From: Methanobacterium_C sp963845285
Lineage (GTDB): Archaea; Methanobacteriota; Methanobacteria; Methanobacteriales; Methanobacteriaceae
Direction of reading: 5' to 3'
Length of the DNA: 64,000 bases
Assembly (NCBI GenBank): GCA_963845285.1
Contig: CAWJRO010000019.1
Coordinates: 3,080 to 67,079, forward strand
Part shown: positions 53,747 through 63,464 of the stretch, one piece after another
Numbering within the stretch: the first letter of the stretch is position 1
How the letters are laid out: every line of letters starts with the position of its first letter
Made by a program: the position numbers and the translations under genes
Notes under the pieces: generated by a model
Databases searched by the model: none
What the model was told of the DNA's origin: nothing
What the model saw: the letters and a program-made list of their open reading frames with translations, nothing else

Positions 53747-54277
53747 TCAAATATTCTCATCCTGCTTTGATATGCAGAACCGGCACAGTGCGTTGGGATT
53801 TTTCTTCTGAACATCTTTCACAGGGCACAGATATTCTCCATCATAGTACCTGACCTTAAAACCCCCTGGAAATGGTGTTCCAACGGGGTGAATGGATTCT
53901 TCACGGATGAAAGTGGTGTAAATTGAGATTAACCTTGCGATTTTGAGAAAGCAGAGTTCCATCTCATTTGTTGCATTATCTTTTTGTTTTTCCAGGACAT
54001 TTAAGAACTCTTTTAGTTTGTTAACATCCACAGTTCCTTCATAATACTTTTTATCTTCTTTAATATTTTTTATTCGGGTGAAAAATGCTTTTGTGGATAT
54101 TTTAAGGAGTTCATCACGATATCTGGCGGGTACGTACTTTGCATCAGCCCTTAAAAAAGTATCTGTCCTCATGATATCTTTAATGTGAATATCAGATACT
54201 TCTTTTTTTAAAACTGAGAGAAGTTCATCTTTACGGAGTTTCCCGTTCAGATCAATTTCTTCGATTTTAGCTGCCAT
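53747..54277 (-). CDS. DUF2115 family protein (paralogue 1)
   Basis: 176 residues of the methanogen family DUF2115, function unknown. The C-terminus has the family pattern GTPFPGGFKVRYYDGEYLCPVKD followed by CRFCISKQDE, giving three Cys for a possible metal site. The N-terminus is helical with KKEVSDIHIKDIMRTDTFLRADA. A related gene lies 180 bp upstream on the same strand; the two share about half of their residues by eye, indicating tandem duplication. Both lie downstream of hel308. Confidence 0.82.
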   Translation of the reverse strand: MAAKIEEIDLNGKLRKDELLSVLKKEVSDIHIKDIMRTDTFLRADAKYVPARYRDELLKISTKAFFTRIKNIKEDKKYYEGTVDVNKLKEFLNVLEKQKDNATNEMELCFLKIARLISIYTTFIREESIHPVGTPFPGGFKVRYYDGEYLCPVKDVQKKNPNALCRFCISKQDENI

Positions 54278-54460
54278 TTCTATCCCATTTAATCTTACCT
54301 ACATCTAATGAATCTATGTTTGGTTTATTTTACCATGAAACTAATCTGGTTAGCCCTACCCATTGAAACTTAATGCCTGATTATTCCTCACTGATCATGT
54401 AAAATGAAATAATCAATCAGATGTTTAATGAATTTTTATCTGGACATTATTGTTTGGACG

Positions 54461-55009
54461 TTAAATACCTTCTTCCTGCTTGGCAATACAGAAACCGCAC
54501 ACTGCACCAGGATTATCTTTCTGTTTTTCTTTTACAGGACAGAGATACTCACCATCATGGAACTTGACCTCAAAACCTCCTGGAAATGGTGTTCCCACAA
54601 CATGAATAGGTTCCTCAAGCACGAAGCTTGTGTAAAGAGACATAATGGTGTACAATTTGGAGAAGCACGGATCAAAATTTCCTTCAATTTCAAGCTGAGC
54701 CCTCTGATCCCCTAAAAGCTTCAAAGCCTTTTTAAACTCATCTAAATCCACATAACCCTCATGATGAGATTTATCATTTTTTAAATCAGTTACGCGCAGG
54801 ATAAATCCTTCAACATATGCTTTTCTATATCCTTCCCTGTAACTGGCCTGCACGTACTTAGCATCTTCTCTTAAAAAAGCACAAGCCCTCATAATATCCA
54901 TTATATAAATATTTGAGACTTCTTCTTTTAAAACAGACAGCAGATCTACCTTTTTAATTTCCTGAGAAAGATCGAATAAATTCTCGATTTCTAACATATT
55001 AATCATCAT
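54461..55009 (-). CDS. DUF2115 family protein (paralogue 2)
   Basis: 182 residues, same layout as its neighbour: KEEVSNIYIMDIMRACAFLRED at the N-terminus, GTPFPGGFEVKFHDGEYLCPVKE and CGFCIAKQEEG at the C-terminus. Starts MMINMLEIENLF; the precise Met is uncertain and no strong ribosome binding site is visible. It begins 23 bp after the hel308 stop and is probably co-transcribed with it, which makes a genome-maintenance link possible but unproven. Confidence 0.82.
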   Translation of the reverse strand: MMINMLEIENLFDLSQEIKKVDLLSVLKEEVSNIYIMDIMRACAFLREDAKYVQASYREGYRKAYVEGFILRVTDLKNDKSHHEGYVDLDEFKKALKLLGDQRAQLEIEGNFDPCFSKLYTIMSLYTSFVLEEPIHVVGTPFPGGFEVKFHDGEYLCPVKEKQKDNPGAVCGFCIAKQEEGI

Positions 55010-55032
55010 TTTTATTTCAATATTCCCTTTAA

Positions 55033-57105
55033 TCAGTCACTTTTATACCTGTTCATTATAGTTTCAGCAGTTTTAGGTCCAATTCCATCTATTTTAACAA
55101 GCTCTTCCTTTGTAACATTCTTCAAATCAGATCCAAAAACATTTACAAGTGCCCTAGCTCTTCTACGGCCTAAACGTTTGATACTTACAACCATTGGAAC
55201 TATGTCGTCTTTTACTCCATAGTACAGCCTTGCAGATAAAACATCAAGTGAGTTTAAACCAGAATAAACACCCAGAACTTCACAGATTCGTTTGAAGAAC
55301 TTCACCAGCAGGGATGCCTCGTATGAAGACCTCCTTGTTGAGGCAGCATAGACATTGAAAGCGTTTTCAATTTCGTATTCATTCCTCTCATTCATCCACT
55401 CTATAAGGGTTGCTGCAGTGGCCTCGCTGTTTCCAATATCCACTATAAACACTCCTTCCTTATTCAACCGTTCCCTTACAGGCTCTTTACTTTTACGGCC
55501 CTTGAATGATATCACAGGCATGTCAGGAGTTTTGCTTATTTCATATATGAGCTTATAGATGTCTATTTCCCCATCCATTTTTGCAAATTCCCTCAGCCTA
55601 ACTGCTGTTTTAACAGCGTAATTGCTTTTTGCAATTAACATTCCAAATTCGGTTGTTTTAATTCCTTCAGGTATTGTTTGAAGTATTCCATTTTGTATCA
55701 AAAATTCCAGGGCCTGATTTATTTCATATTCCATGGAATCTGCTGAAAATGCGGATAAATAATCGTTGTTGCTCATCTGGAACCCGTAAAATGTGCTTCC
55801 AAAGAACTCAAGTATATCCTGAGGATTTCTTGCAAGGGTGGAGGCTATTTGGGTTATTATCTGTTTGTAAACAGCATCCTTGTTTTCGATAAGTTTTGAG
55901 TGGGTTGTTTCTATTTCTCCGTACACATAATGGTCTTTGAGGTTGTCGGCTTCATCAATGCTCTTTGCAATTAAATAGGAGTATCCCTCGGTGTCATAAC
56001 CGGGACGGCCTGCCCTTCCAGACATCTGTTCATAGTCAAAGACTGGAATTGGTTGAGGGCCCTGGCTTGTCCAGCGGGTGTAATCCCTTATAACAACGTT
56101 TTTAGAGGGTAAGTTCACACCGTACATCAAACTAGGGGTGGCTGTTATCATATAAATATTTCCAGCCCTGAATTCTTCCTCAATTATTTCCTTCTGTTTA
56201 TCAAATAGGCCGGCATGGTGGAATGCAATACCGCTTTCAACGCATTCTGCAAGTTTCAGGCATACTGCAGTTGGTAGTGAACCTCTCTTTTTAGGCACGT
56301 CCAGTATCTTTTCTGCAACTTCTTTGAAGACTTTTTTCCTGTCAGCTGGAATTTTCTGTTTTATCTTGCCGGCTATGTAATTTGCAAGGGACTCTGTGAA
56401 CCTTCTTGTTGACACGAAGACCAGTATCTGGGATGATTCTTCGATGGATGTATTTAAAACTCGTAAAATAACATCATTCTTGTTTTTAGTCTCCATCTCC
56501 TCGGTTGTGAGCACATCTTTGTAGAGGGGTACCGGACGGTAATCATGCTCAACAACATGTGCATCCAACCATGAGGAAAGTTCGGGCATGTTCTGTAGAG
56601 TTGCTGAAAGTGCTATGATCCTCATGCCTGGATTCAATATCCTTGAACGGGTTATTGCACATTCAATGGTTGGACCCCTTGAGTACTCACCAATCATGTG
56701 AAATTCGTCCACAATAAGGAGGTCTATCTCACGTAAGGTGTTCCATGAAAAACGTGTGATGGCATCGAAGGATTCAAAGACCATAACTGCCAGATCAGAT
56801 GATGAAGGATGTTTTCCAACGCTGATATCAAATTTTTCAAACTTTTTAAACTCCTTAACCTTTTCATTTTGGATGGATATGAGTGGAACAGCATACACGA
56901 CTTTACCGCCGTTTAAAATAGTATTTAAAGCTGCCATAACTCCCAGCAGTGTTTTTCCACTGGCAGTTGGTATTGCTATTATGTAGTTGGTACTGTCCTC
57001 AACGAACCCAGAGTCAACAACTGCCTTCTGGGCAGGGTTCAGCTCCTTTATTTGAGGATAACATTCTTTAATTATGTCTTTAATCTCGCTTTTTAAAGTG
57101 TCCAT
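55033..57105 (-). CDS. hel308: Hel308-type DNA helicase
   Basis: 690-residue Ski2-like 3'-5' helicase that unwinds lagging strands at stalled forks. Walker A is PTASGKTLLG near residue 45, Walker B DEFHMIGE near 140, motif III SATLQNMPEL and motif VI QMSGRAGRPGYD near 365. A winged-helix and ratchet domain follow. The C-terminus ends with a helix-hairpin-helix VKIDGIGPKTAETIMNRYK and contains the RRRARALVN motif of domain 5. Motif II reads DEFH where many relatives have DEVH. Two DUF2115 genes follow on the same strand. Confidence 0.94.
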   Translation of the reverse strand: MDTLKSEIKDIIKECYPQIKELNPAQKAVVDSGFVEDSTNYIIAIPTASGKTLLGVMAALNTILNGGKVVYAVPLISIQNEKVKEFKKFEKFDISVGKHPSSSDLAVMVFESFDAITRFSWNTLREIDLLIVDEFHMIGEYSRGPTIECAITRSRILNPGMRIIALSATLQNMPELSSWLDAHVVEHDYRPVPLYKDVLTTEEMETKNKNDVILRVLNTSIEESSQILVFVSTRRFTESLANYIAGKIKQKIPADRKKVFKEVAEKILDVPKKRGSLPTAVCLKLAECVESGIAFHHAGLFDKQKEIIEEEFRAGNIYMITATPSLMYGVNLPSKNVVIRDYTRWTSQGPQPIPVFDYEQMSGRAGRPGYDTEGYSYLIAKSIDEADNLKDHYVYGEIETTHSKLIENKDAVYKQIITQIASTLARNPQDILEFFGSTFYGFQMSNNDYLSAFSADSMEYEINQALEFLIQNGILQTIPEGIKTTEFGMLIAKSNYAVKTAVRLREFAKMDGEIDIYKLIYEISKTPDMPVISFKGRKSKEPVRERLNKEGVFIVDIGNSEATAATLIEWMNERNEYEIENAFNVYAASTRRSSYEASLLVKFFKRICEVLGVYSGLNSLDVLSARLYYGVKDDIVPMVVSIKRLGRRRARALVNVFGSDLKNVTKEELVKIDGIGPKTAETIMNRYKSD

Positions 57106-57531
57106 TTTGATCAGGCCCTGCTAAAAGATCTTTGATACTAAAATCATGATTTATTAAAAACTAAACTTCAAACTTTAAATTGTGATATTTAATTAATAGT
57201 ATGATTGTCTAGGGATAAAGACATTAAAATATATATGGTTTTCAATGAATCTTAAAAACTGAATAATAAATGTATAATGGAAATTAGAAGGTTATGGGAT
57301 CAAATTTGGGGTTAAATAGATTTTAAAAGTTAGCACCCTCTATTAAATAATTTAAAAGAGTATCACGGTCAGGTAGATATGGGAAAAATTTAGCATTGTT
57401 TAGGAATAGGTTAGAGGTTTATCGCTTTCGGGTAGATAGATGAAAAGTTTAGCACTGTCGGGGGATAAGTGAAAAGTTTAGTTCCATTTAGGCAACTGAA
57501 AATAAGAAATTAAAAAGAATTAGAAAGTATT
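57106..57531. other. Spacer with degenerate tandem repeats
   Basis: Gene-free. From about 57360 to 57500 the phrase GAAAAGTTTAGCACTGTCGGG recurs three to four times at irregular 30-60 bp spacing with changes, again a decayed tandem duplication. Confidence 0.45.
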
Positions 57532-57831
57532 TTAAAGTTCTAAATTACTTTTCCTTGCCATTATAAAACTGAAACCGAGTAAAGAGCTTAGAATAGTTAT
57601 TTTTAGTATTGTTCCTATTCTAGATATTTCAAAGGGAGGTACTGTTAACTGCGGAATGTTTAATAGAACTAAACTTCCATGTTCCATTAAGGGATTATGT
57701 GCTGTGTTTTCGCAGCCAAATTCATTTCTGCTGTTTCTGGAGGTTGCATTTGAATTTTTTGCTGCAGCTGCCCCGAAAGTTGCTGTTAACAACATAAAAA
57801 TAAGGATTACCAAACAAACTTTGTTATCCAA
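57532..57831 (-). CDS. Small exported membrane protein
   Basis: 99 residues. A signal-like segment (CLVILIFMLLTATFGAAAAK) starts at residue 5, followed by a polar, Asn/Ser-rich stretch and a C-terminal hydrophobic helix (GTILKITILSSLLGFSFIMA) ending with a positive tail. Start is TTG behind AGAAGGTGA, a good ribosome binding site. No family is recognised. It is 34 bp from the end of moaC on the same strand and may be co-transcribed. Confidence 0.6.
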   Translation of the reverse strand: MDNKVCLVILIFMLLTATFGAAAAKNSNATSRNSRNEFGCENTAHNPLMEHGSLVLLNIPQLTVPPFEISRIGTILKITILSSLLGFSFIMARKSNLEL

Positions 57832-57865
57832 TTTTTCACCTTCTAAAAATTATTCTAAACCTTTT

Positions 57866-58336
57866 TTATTTCTTCTCTTTTTTGACAACAACTATATCTG
57901 AAATATTTGTTGATGGATACTGGCCATTTTCATCCTTTTCAACACTTTTGACCATGTCCCAAATTGTTAAAAGTCCAACACTTACTCCTGTAAGTGCTTC
58001 CATTTCCACACCGGTTTTACCAACAGATTTCACAGATACATCCATTTCTATGGCATCTGTGCCAATGTTAAAGTCGACTTCCACGCCGGTTATCCTCAGT
58101 GAGTGGCAGAGGGGTATAAGATGGTGTGTTGATTTAACAGCTCCTATGGCTGCTATTTGGGCTGTTGTAAGTACATTACCCTTTTTTATTTCTTCTTTTT
58201 TTATCAGGTTTATTGTACTTTCTTTCAGGTTTATTCTGCCCCTTGCGGTTGCACTTCTTTTTACAACTGGTTTATTCCCAACTTCAACCATATGAACACC
58301 GCCTTCTGTAAGGTGTGTAAATGTTTTTTCTTTCAT
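57866..58336 (-). CDS. moaC: Cyclic pyranopterin monophosphate synthase MoaC
   Basis: Works with MoaA to convert GTP into cyclic pyranopterin monophosphate for molybdopterin or tungstopterin. Conserved blocks are KRSATARGRI, ATIAA-like TTAQIAAIGAVKSTHHLIPLCH, VEMEALTGVSVGLLTIWDMVKS and the C-terminal D in DIVVVKK. 156 residues, normal size. AGGAGATGG precedes the ATG. The cofactor is needed by formylmethanofuran dehydrogenase, which fits a methanogen. Confidence 0.95.
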   Translation of the reverse strand: MKEKTFTHLTEGGVHMVEVGNKPVVKRSATARGRINLKESTINLIKKEEIKKGNVLTTAQIAAIGAVKSTHHLIPLCHSLRITGVEVDFNIGTDAIEMDVSVKSVGKTGVEMEALTGVSVGLLTIWDMVKSVEKDENGQYPSTNISDIVVVKKEKK

Positions 58337-58377
58337 TTATCCATCTCCTGCCTGAATTTGGATTCAAGTGTCTTTTA

Positions 58378-58436
58378 TTCTATTGAATTTGAATGTCAAG
58401 GTTAAGTTCTATTGAATTTGAATTTCATAGGTTAAG
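58378..58436 (-). repeat. 29/30-bp tandem duplication upstream of moaC
   Basis: The phrase TTCTATTGAATTTGAAT followed by about 12 further bases occurs twice in succession, ending GGTTAAG each time. A second, shorter duplication (GGTACAATCAGAATT twice) lies at about 58489-58518. The rest of the 316-bp spacer is empty. Confidence 0.75.
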
Positions 58437-58652
58437 AAAGATCATATATCTAGTACATCAGAATATCAATATTAGGTATCAATATTAAGGTACAATCAGA
58501 ATTATAGGTACAATCAGAATTGTTAAATAAGTAACTTCTTTAATAAATCATTTTATATTAATTTCAATCTTTTATAAAATCATAATAGTCAATCTATATA
58601 AAAAACTTAATTATTTATAAAAAAACTTAATCAAATCTCTGATTTTTTAATT

Positions 58653-59780
58653 TCAAGACGTTTTTGTCTGTTTAATTTCAATATCATGATTCTGGTTTAG
58701 AATGGTTCCATCCATTCTTACTATGACCACATCAAATTCAATATCATATTTTTCATGACACAGATCTTTAATAGCTTTTGCTATGCTGTTAAAAACAGGA
58801 TAAACAAGATTTTCTTCATCAAGAAGGTCGATCATATCTTCTGTTGTATTGGATTCAAAAATACGCTTTATTAATCTGTTACTTGCACCTGAAAGTGCAG
58901 TATGTGCAGTTATTATTTCACGCCGTCCATCTGCAACACTGTGTTTGGTGTTGAATATCCCTGCAGCGATTTTAATGAGCTTTCCTGCATGTCCAAAGAG
59001 GGTTATCCTTTTTACATCTGCATCTGATGCTTCAGATAACATATATCCAACAAAATTACTCATCTGAACTATCTGGTCATTGTCAACGTTTAAAACCTTT
59101 TTTGCAAGTTTTTCCCCGATATTTCCAGGTACAAAAATAAGATCTTCATATCCCTGGGCTAATGCAATATCGATTTGACATTTCAGGGATTCTTTATAAC
59201 TTTTAGAGGACATTGACCTTGCAATGCCTGTTGTCCCCAGAATTGAAATTCCATTTACTATTCCAAGACGTGGATTCATGGTCCTTTTGGCTATTTCTCG
59301 GCCTTGAGGAACGTTTATGGTAACAAAAACACCTTTTACATTTGGAAATATTTCGTTAAGTGTATTTTGAATGTTTGACCGGATCATGTCCTGTGGAACA
59401 GGATTTATAGCGGCTTCACCTGCAGGAATCTGGAGTCCTGGTTTTGTAACGGTTCCGATGCCTTCACCGCCTTTTATGGTTACACCGTGGCTGTTTTTGA
59501 TCTCGACATCTGCAAAGATTTCAAGATTTTTTGTAACGTCAGGGTCGTTGTAGGGTCTTTTAATTACAGAGGCCCTTCCTGAGTTTTCAGTTAATTTTTC
59601 GCAATGTTCAACGTCAATTTCGAGGTATCCCTTGGGTGTTTTGATCTTAACAAGTTTTACTTCCTCTTTTATGGATAGAAGAGCTGCAAGTGCGGCTGCA
59701 GTTGCCGCACTTCCTGTTGTGATCCCGTATTCAACCCCATCTATATGGAGATTGTTTGTTGTTGTGTCGTTGTTTTCCAT
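58653..59780 (-). CDS. cbiD: Cobalt-precorrin-5B C1-methyltransferase CbiD
   Basis: Anaerobic cobamide pathway enzyme that methylates C1 of cobalt-precorrin-5B. Landmarks are YGITTGSAATAAALAAL at the N-terminus, GGEGIGTVTKPGLQIPAGEAAINPVP in the middle, and FVPGNIGEKLAKK. 375 residues is as expected. Cobamides are needed for methyl transfer in methanogenesis. The first ~15 residues are Asn/Thr-rich, so the start may be a little off. It stands alone among minus-strand genes. Confidence 0.95.
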   Translation of the reverse strand: MENNDTTTNNLHIDGVEYGITTGSAATAAALAALLSIKEEVKLVKIKTPKGYLEIDVEHCEKLTENSGRASVIKRPYNDPDVTKNLEIFADVEIKNSHGVTIKGGEGIGTVTKPGLQIPAGEAAINPVPQDMIRSNIQNTLNEIFPNVKGVFVTINVPQGREIAKRTMNPRLGIVNGISILGTTGIARSMSSKSYKESLKCQIDIALAQGYEDLIFVPGNIGEKLAKKVLNVDNDQIVQMSNFVGYMLSEASDADVKRITLFGHAGKLIKIAAGIFNTKHSVADGRREIITAHTALSGASNRLIKRIFESNTTEDMIDLLDEENLVYPVFNSIAKAIKDLCHEKYDIEFDVVIVRMDGTILNQNHDIEIKQTKTS

Positions 59781-59886
59781 GTTGTTTTCGAGTTTTTTTA
59801 GGTCAAGTTCTGTTATTAGGGGTTTAAATATAATATAATTAGTATTATCTATATTATATTCTGTTATATCCCTATTTTTAAGCTGT

Positions 59887-60141
59887 TTAACTTAACTCTT
59901 CTTTAATAGCTGCTACTAACTCTTCTTTACTTGGTGCTCCTACGAATTTCACAACACCGTTTAGGGCGATTGCAGGAACAGCCATTAGTCCGTATTCTCT
60001 AGCTTTTTCTTGGTCAATTGATATATCGATTTTTGTAACTTCAAGGTCATCTATCTCTTTTTTAACTTCATCCACCAGTTCAATGGCCATTGGGCAGTAT
60101 GGGCATGAGGGGGATGTAAATACTTCAACTTTAACTACCAT
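59887..60141 (-). CDS. Thioredoxin/glutaredoxin-like protein
   Basis: 84 residues with the redox motif CPYC (SPSCPYCPMAIEL) and cis-Pro loop MAVPAIALNGV. It is very close in sequence to the small thioredoxin known from Methanothermobacter (Mt0807), which lies at the same place relative to aroK. Acts as cytoplasmic dithiol reductase. GAGGTGA 4 nt before the ATG is a strong ribosome binding site. Confidence 0.92.
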   Translation of the reverse strand: MVVKVEVFTSPSCPYCPMAIELVDEVKKEIDDLEVTKIDISIDQEKAREYGLMAVPAIALNGVVKFVGAPSKEELVAAIKEELS

Positions 60142-60836
60142 GTTTTCACCTCGTATACAATATTCTCTTTTTAATTAAATATAACCTTTAAATAAATACT
60201 ATATATATTATTTATAAGCTTAGGTCTTTAGTATGTGTTATTGTATATACTTTTTCTTTTGCATATGATTACTGGAGAATGAAGATTCTGGTTTTTGTTT
60301 CAAGAGAGTTAATGTTTAAGTTGTGGTGTCATCGAGGTATAATTTATCTGTTATGGGAATTAAGTGCTATTTATTGGTTTTTATCATGCAATTAAAGTGA
60401 TTTTGGAGTTTTTGTTTCTTATACCTATTTAAAGTTCTTTGTTGATGTTATCTTTAATATGTTTATTAGTCCTGTTTGATGTATAAATTTCTAATTTTAG
60501 TCTGGTTCAACTCTTTTGCCATAAAAGTTGATTTAATAGTATTATCTATTTTCCTTTAACATTAATAAATATTTTATTTTGTAAACATTTTATGAGGAGT
60601 TAAGAAATATAAAAGAAGAAATAAGTGCTTTAGTTCCTCAAAAATTCCGGAACTTATTCTAAAATGATCCTAAATGTTTTAATCAATTCTATTAACTGTA
60701 CTCTATAATCAAAAGTTTCTACCTACTATTACTAATAGATATTTCTACCATAAAGACGTATATTAAACAAGAGATTAAAATAATAAATGAATAAATTAAG
60801 TATTAAACACATTTTTAAGACCATCATGGTGATAAA
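60142..60836. other. Long divergent intergenic region
   Basis: 695 bp between the thioredoxin-like gene and the aroK operon, AT-rich, with no supportable gene. Both promoters must lie here. A run of T and A near 60190-60215 (ACTATATATATTATTTATAAG) could be a TATA region for the minus-strand gene. Nothing else is identified. Confidence 0.45.
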
Positions 60837-61751
60837 TTGAAGACAACAGTTAGATCTCCAGGTTCTGCCACAGTTATAAATGCAATATCAACAGGATTTG
60901 GATCAGCCTTCGGTATAAAACTTTACATGAATGCAGAAGTTGAATTAAAAGGTTCAAAATCATCTGGAATAATATGCAAAGCTGATAAGGATGTTGACAC
61001 AACCCTCATGGAGTTATGTGTAAAAAAAGTTTTTCAGAGGTTTGACAGATTAAAAGGAAAGAATGAATTGGACCTTGAAACAGGGGTCACAGTTAAAACC
61101 AGCTCAACGCTTCCTGCAGCATCAGGACTTTCAAGCAGCAGTGCAACCTCAAATGCAGTGGTAATGGCAACGACACAGGCTCTTATCGATGAATACCAGC
61201 TCAACATAGATGAAATTGGTATAACTAACTTTGATATAGTAAATATGGGTGTAGATGTTTCACTGGATGCGGGGGTCACCATAACTGGCGCATTTGATGA
61301 TGCAAGTGCTTCTTTCTTTGGTGGACTTACAATTACTGACAACAACGAGAGGGAGATTTTGCAGAGGCATGTGATGGAAGAGCAAAATATATTAGTACAT
61401 ATGCCTAATAGAATGTCACCCACTGCAAATTCTGATGTGGGAAGGATGAAGCTCCTTGCCCCGTATGTTAAAATTGCATTCATGGAAGCCATGAAAGGCA
61501 ATATTTACCATGCGTTAACTCTTAATGGTCTTCTTTATTGTTCAGCACTTGGATTTAATCCGAATATTGCTCTTGATGCCCTGGATGCTGGTGCAATTGC
61601 AGCAGGACTTTCAGGTACAGGACCTTCATTTGTAGCAGTAGCAGACAATAAAAATATTGACAGTGTTGAAGATGTATGGAAGTCTTATCCTGGAAGGGTA
61701 ATAAGAACAGAAATAGACAATGATGGTACCATGGTGATTTGCAGTGGATAG
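60837..61751 (+). CDS. aroK: Archaeal shikimate kinase (GHMP type)
   Basis: Phosphorylates shikimate in chorismate synthesis. Unlike bacterial AroK it belongs to the GHMP kinases: PGSATVINAISTGFGSAFG at the N-terminus and the phosphate loop PAASGLSSSSATSNA near residue 95, with AAGLSGTGPSFVA toward the C-terminus. TTG start with GGTGAT immediately upstream. Heads the operon with chorismate mutase, which overlaps by 8 nt. Confidence 0.93.
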   Translation: MKTTVRSPGSATVINAISTGFGSAFGIKLYMNAEVELKGSKSSGIICKADKDVDTTLMELCVKKVFQRFDRLKGKNELDLETGVTVKTSSTLPAASGLSSSSATSNAVVMATTQALIDEYQLNIDEIGITNFDIVNMGVDVSLDAGVTITGAFDDASASFFGGLTITDNNEREILQRHVMEEQNILVHMPNRMSPTANSDVGRMKLLAPYVKIAFMEAMKGNIYHALTLNGLLYCSALGFNPNIALDALDAGAIAAGLSGTGPSFVAVADNKNIDSVEDVWKSYPGRVIRTEIDNDGTMVICSG

Positions 61752-62049
61752 GGCAGAAGCTTTAAGACTACTTCAGGATTCAAGAAACAAAATAGATGAG
61801 ATGGACGAAGAAATCATAAGTCTCATAGAAAAAAGAACATCCCTTGCAAGAGATATCTTAGATGCCAAAATTGTTTTGGGCATAAAAATTGAAGATAAAA
61901 AGAGAGAAGCATATATTCACGAAAAGATCAAAGAGATAGCAAGGGAAAAAAAAATTGACGAAGTCAGTCTAACCCGTATAATGAAAATATTAACTGATAT
62001 CAGTAAAAAAGAACAACAAAAAATGTTAAGGAGGGAAAAAGATGGGTAA
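61744..62049 (+). CDS. Chorismate mutase (AroQ type)
   Basis: 101-residue all-helical mutase converting chorismate to prephenate for Phe and Tyr. Arg in LLQDSRNKIDEMDEEIISLIEKRTSLARDI aligns with the active-site pattern (Arg, Lys, Arg), and RIMKILTDISKKEQQ completes the fold. GTG start within the end of aroK; overlaps the next gene by 8 nt. Confidence 0.92.
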   Translation: MDRAEALRLLQDSRNKIDEMDEEIISLIEKRTSLARDILDAKIVLGIKIEDKKREAYIHEKIKEIAREKKIDEVSLTRIMKILTDISKKEQQKMLRREKDG

Positions 62050-62224
62050 CATAAGAACAACATTTATCAAGAGAACATCTAAGGAACTTATAGAAAGATA
62101 CGAAGGTATATTCACCACAGATTTTGATCAAAACAAAAAATTAGTTGAAGAGTACACAACAGTCAGCACAAAACATTTAAGAAACAAAATAGCTGGATAC
62201 GTAACTCGATTAGTGGGACAGTAA
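62042..62224 (+). CDS. rps17e: Ribosomal protein S17e (eS17)
   Basis: 60-residue small-subunit protein of archaea and eukaryotes: NIRTTFIKRTSKELIERY, DFDQNKKLVEE and STKHLRNKIAGYVTRL are typical. It is inserted in an amino-acid biosynthesis operon between chorismate mutase and aspartokinase, an arrangement kept in related methanogens. Overlap of 8 nt with the upstream gene implies coupled translation. Confidence 0.95.
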   Translation: MGNIRTTFIKRTSKELIERYEGIFTTDFDQNKKLVEEYTTVSTKHLRNKIAGYVTRLVGQ

Positions 62225-62243
62225 TTTTCAGGTGTGTTAGTTA

Positions 62244-63464
62244 ATGGAAATAATCGTGGCCAAATTCGGAGGAACATCCGTAGGAAATGGCGAGAGAATA
62301 AAAAAAGCAGCAGAATCTGTTGTAAAAGAGTACATGAAGGGTAAACATGTCGTTGTAGTGGTATCTGCCATAAACAAGACAACCGACAATATTCTGAAGA
62401 TCGTGAACGATGCAATAGGAGAAGCTGTAACAGAAAAACAGCTTGCTGATATAGTATCTATGGGTGAAATAACAAGTGTAAGAGTGTTCTCATCAACAAT
62501 AGAATCTCTTGGTGTCAAATCCGAATATGTTGATCCTTATATGAATAATTGGCCCGTTATTACCGATAATAATTATTTAAATGCAAAGGTCAATTTCAAA
62601 GCAACAGAAGAGAAATCAAATGAACTTCTGAAATTACTTGACCAGGGAGTTATCCCTGTGCTCTGCGGTTTCCTTGGGAAGGATGATAACGGCAATGTTA
62701 CCACCCTTGGACGTGGCGGAAGTGACATAACAGCTTTTCTTTTAGGCCACTGTCTCAAAGCAGAGGAAGTTATCATTGTAACCGATGTTGGCGGTGTTAT
62801 GTCAACTGATCCCCACAAACTTCGAACTGCAAAAAAGCTTGATAAAATATCCGTTGAGGAAATGAGAGACCTTGCAACCCACGGAGCGCAGGTGTTACAT
62901 CCTCATGCCCTTAAATACAAAGATCCCAATATCAACGCCAAGATAATTGGATTTGAAAATGGAGATCTTTCAACCATTGGAACTGAAATAATGGGTCCTG
63001 CCGAGGATCAGATGCTTAAAACATCTGCACTGAATTCGAAGCCAATATCTGTTATAGCTGTGGTTGGAGAAGAGATTTTAACTAAAAAAGGTATACTCTC
63101 AGAACTTACAGATACACTCTCAGATAACAATATAAATATTTACGGCATATCCACAGGACAAAACTCTATAACCCTTTTTATAGATAAAGATGTTGCAGAT
63201 AAAGCCCATGAAGTTCTCCATGAAGTTGTGGTTAAAAATAAGCATTTAAGTTCAATTTCACTAGGTATGGAGATAGCAATGATAACAGTTACAGGCCAGG
63301 ACTTCATAGACACCCCTGGAATAATAACAAGGGTAACAGAACCACTGCGTAAGAATAAAATTAACATAGTTGAGATATCTTCAAGTCAAACATCAGTTGT
63401 TGTTTTTGTGGACTGGAAAGATGGTAAGAAAGCTTATGAATTGGTAAGGAGAGTCTTAAAATGA
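62244..63464 (+). CDS. ask: Aspartokinase
   Basis: First enzyme of the aspartate family pathway, phosphorylating L-aspartate. N-terminal kinase domain with VAKFGGTSVGNGERIKK and GRGGSDITAFLLG; TDVGGVMSTDP marks the nucleotide site. Two C-terminal ACT domains follow (VIAVVGEEILTKKGILSELTD, MITVTGQDFIDTPGI), usual for feedback control by lysine or threonine. 406 residues. Overlaps dapA by 4 nt. Confidence 0.95.
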   Translation: MEIIVAKFGGTSVGNGERIKKAAESVVKEYMKGKHVVVVVSAINKTTDNILKIVNDAIGEAVTEKQLADIVSMGEITSVRVFSSTIESLGVKSEYVDPYMNNWPVITDNNYLNAKVNFKATEEKSNELLKLLDQGVIPVLCGFLGKDDNGNVTTLGRGGSDITAFLLGHCLKAEEVIIVTDVGGVMSTDPHKLRTAKKLDKISVEEMRDLATHGAQVLHPHALKYKDPNINAKIIGFENGDLSTIGTEIMGPAEDQMLKTSALNSKPISVIAVVGEEILTKKGILSELTDTLSDNNINIYGISTGQNSITLFIDKDVADKAHEVLHEVVVKNKHLSSISLGMEIAMITVTGQDFIDTPGIITRVTEPLRKNKINIVEISSSQTSVVVFVDWKDGKKAYELVRRVLK

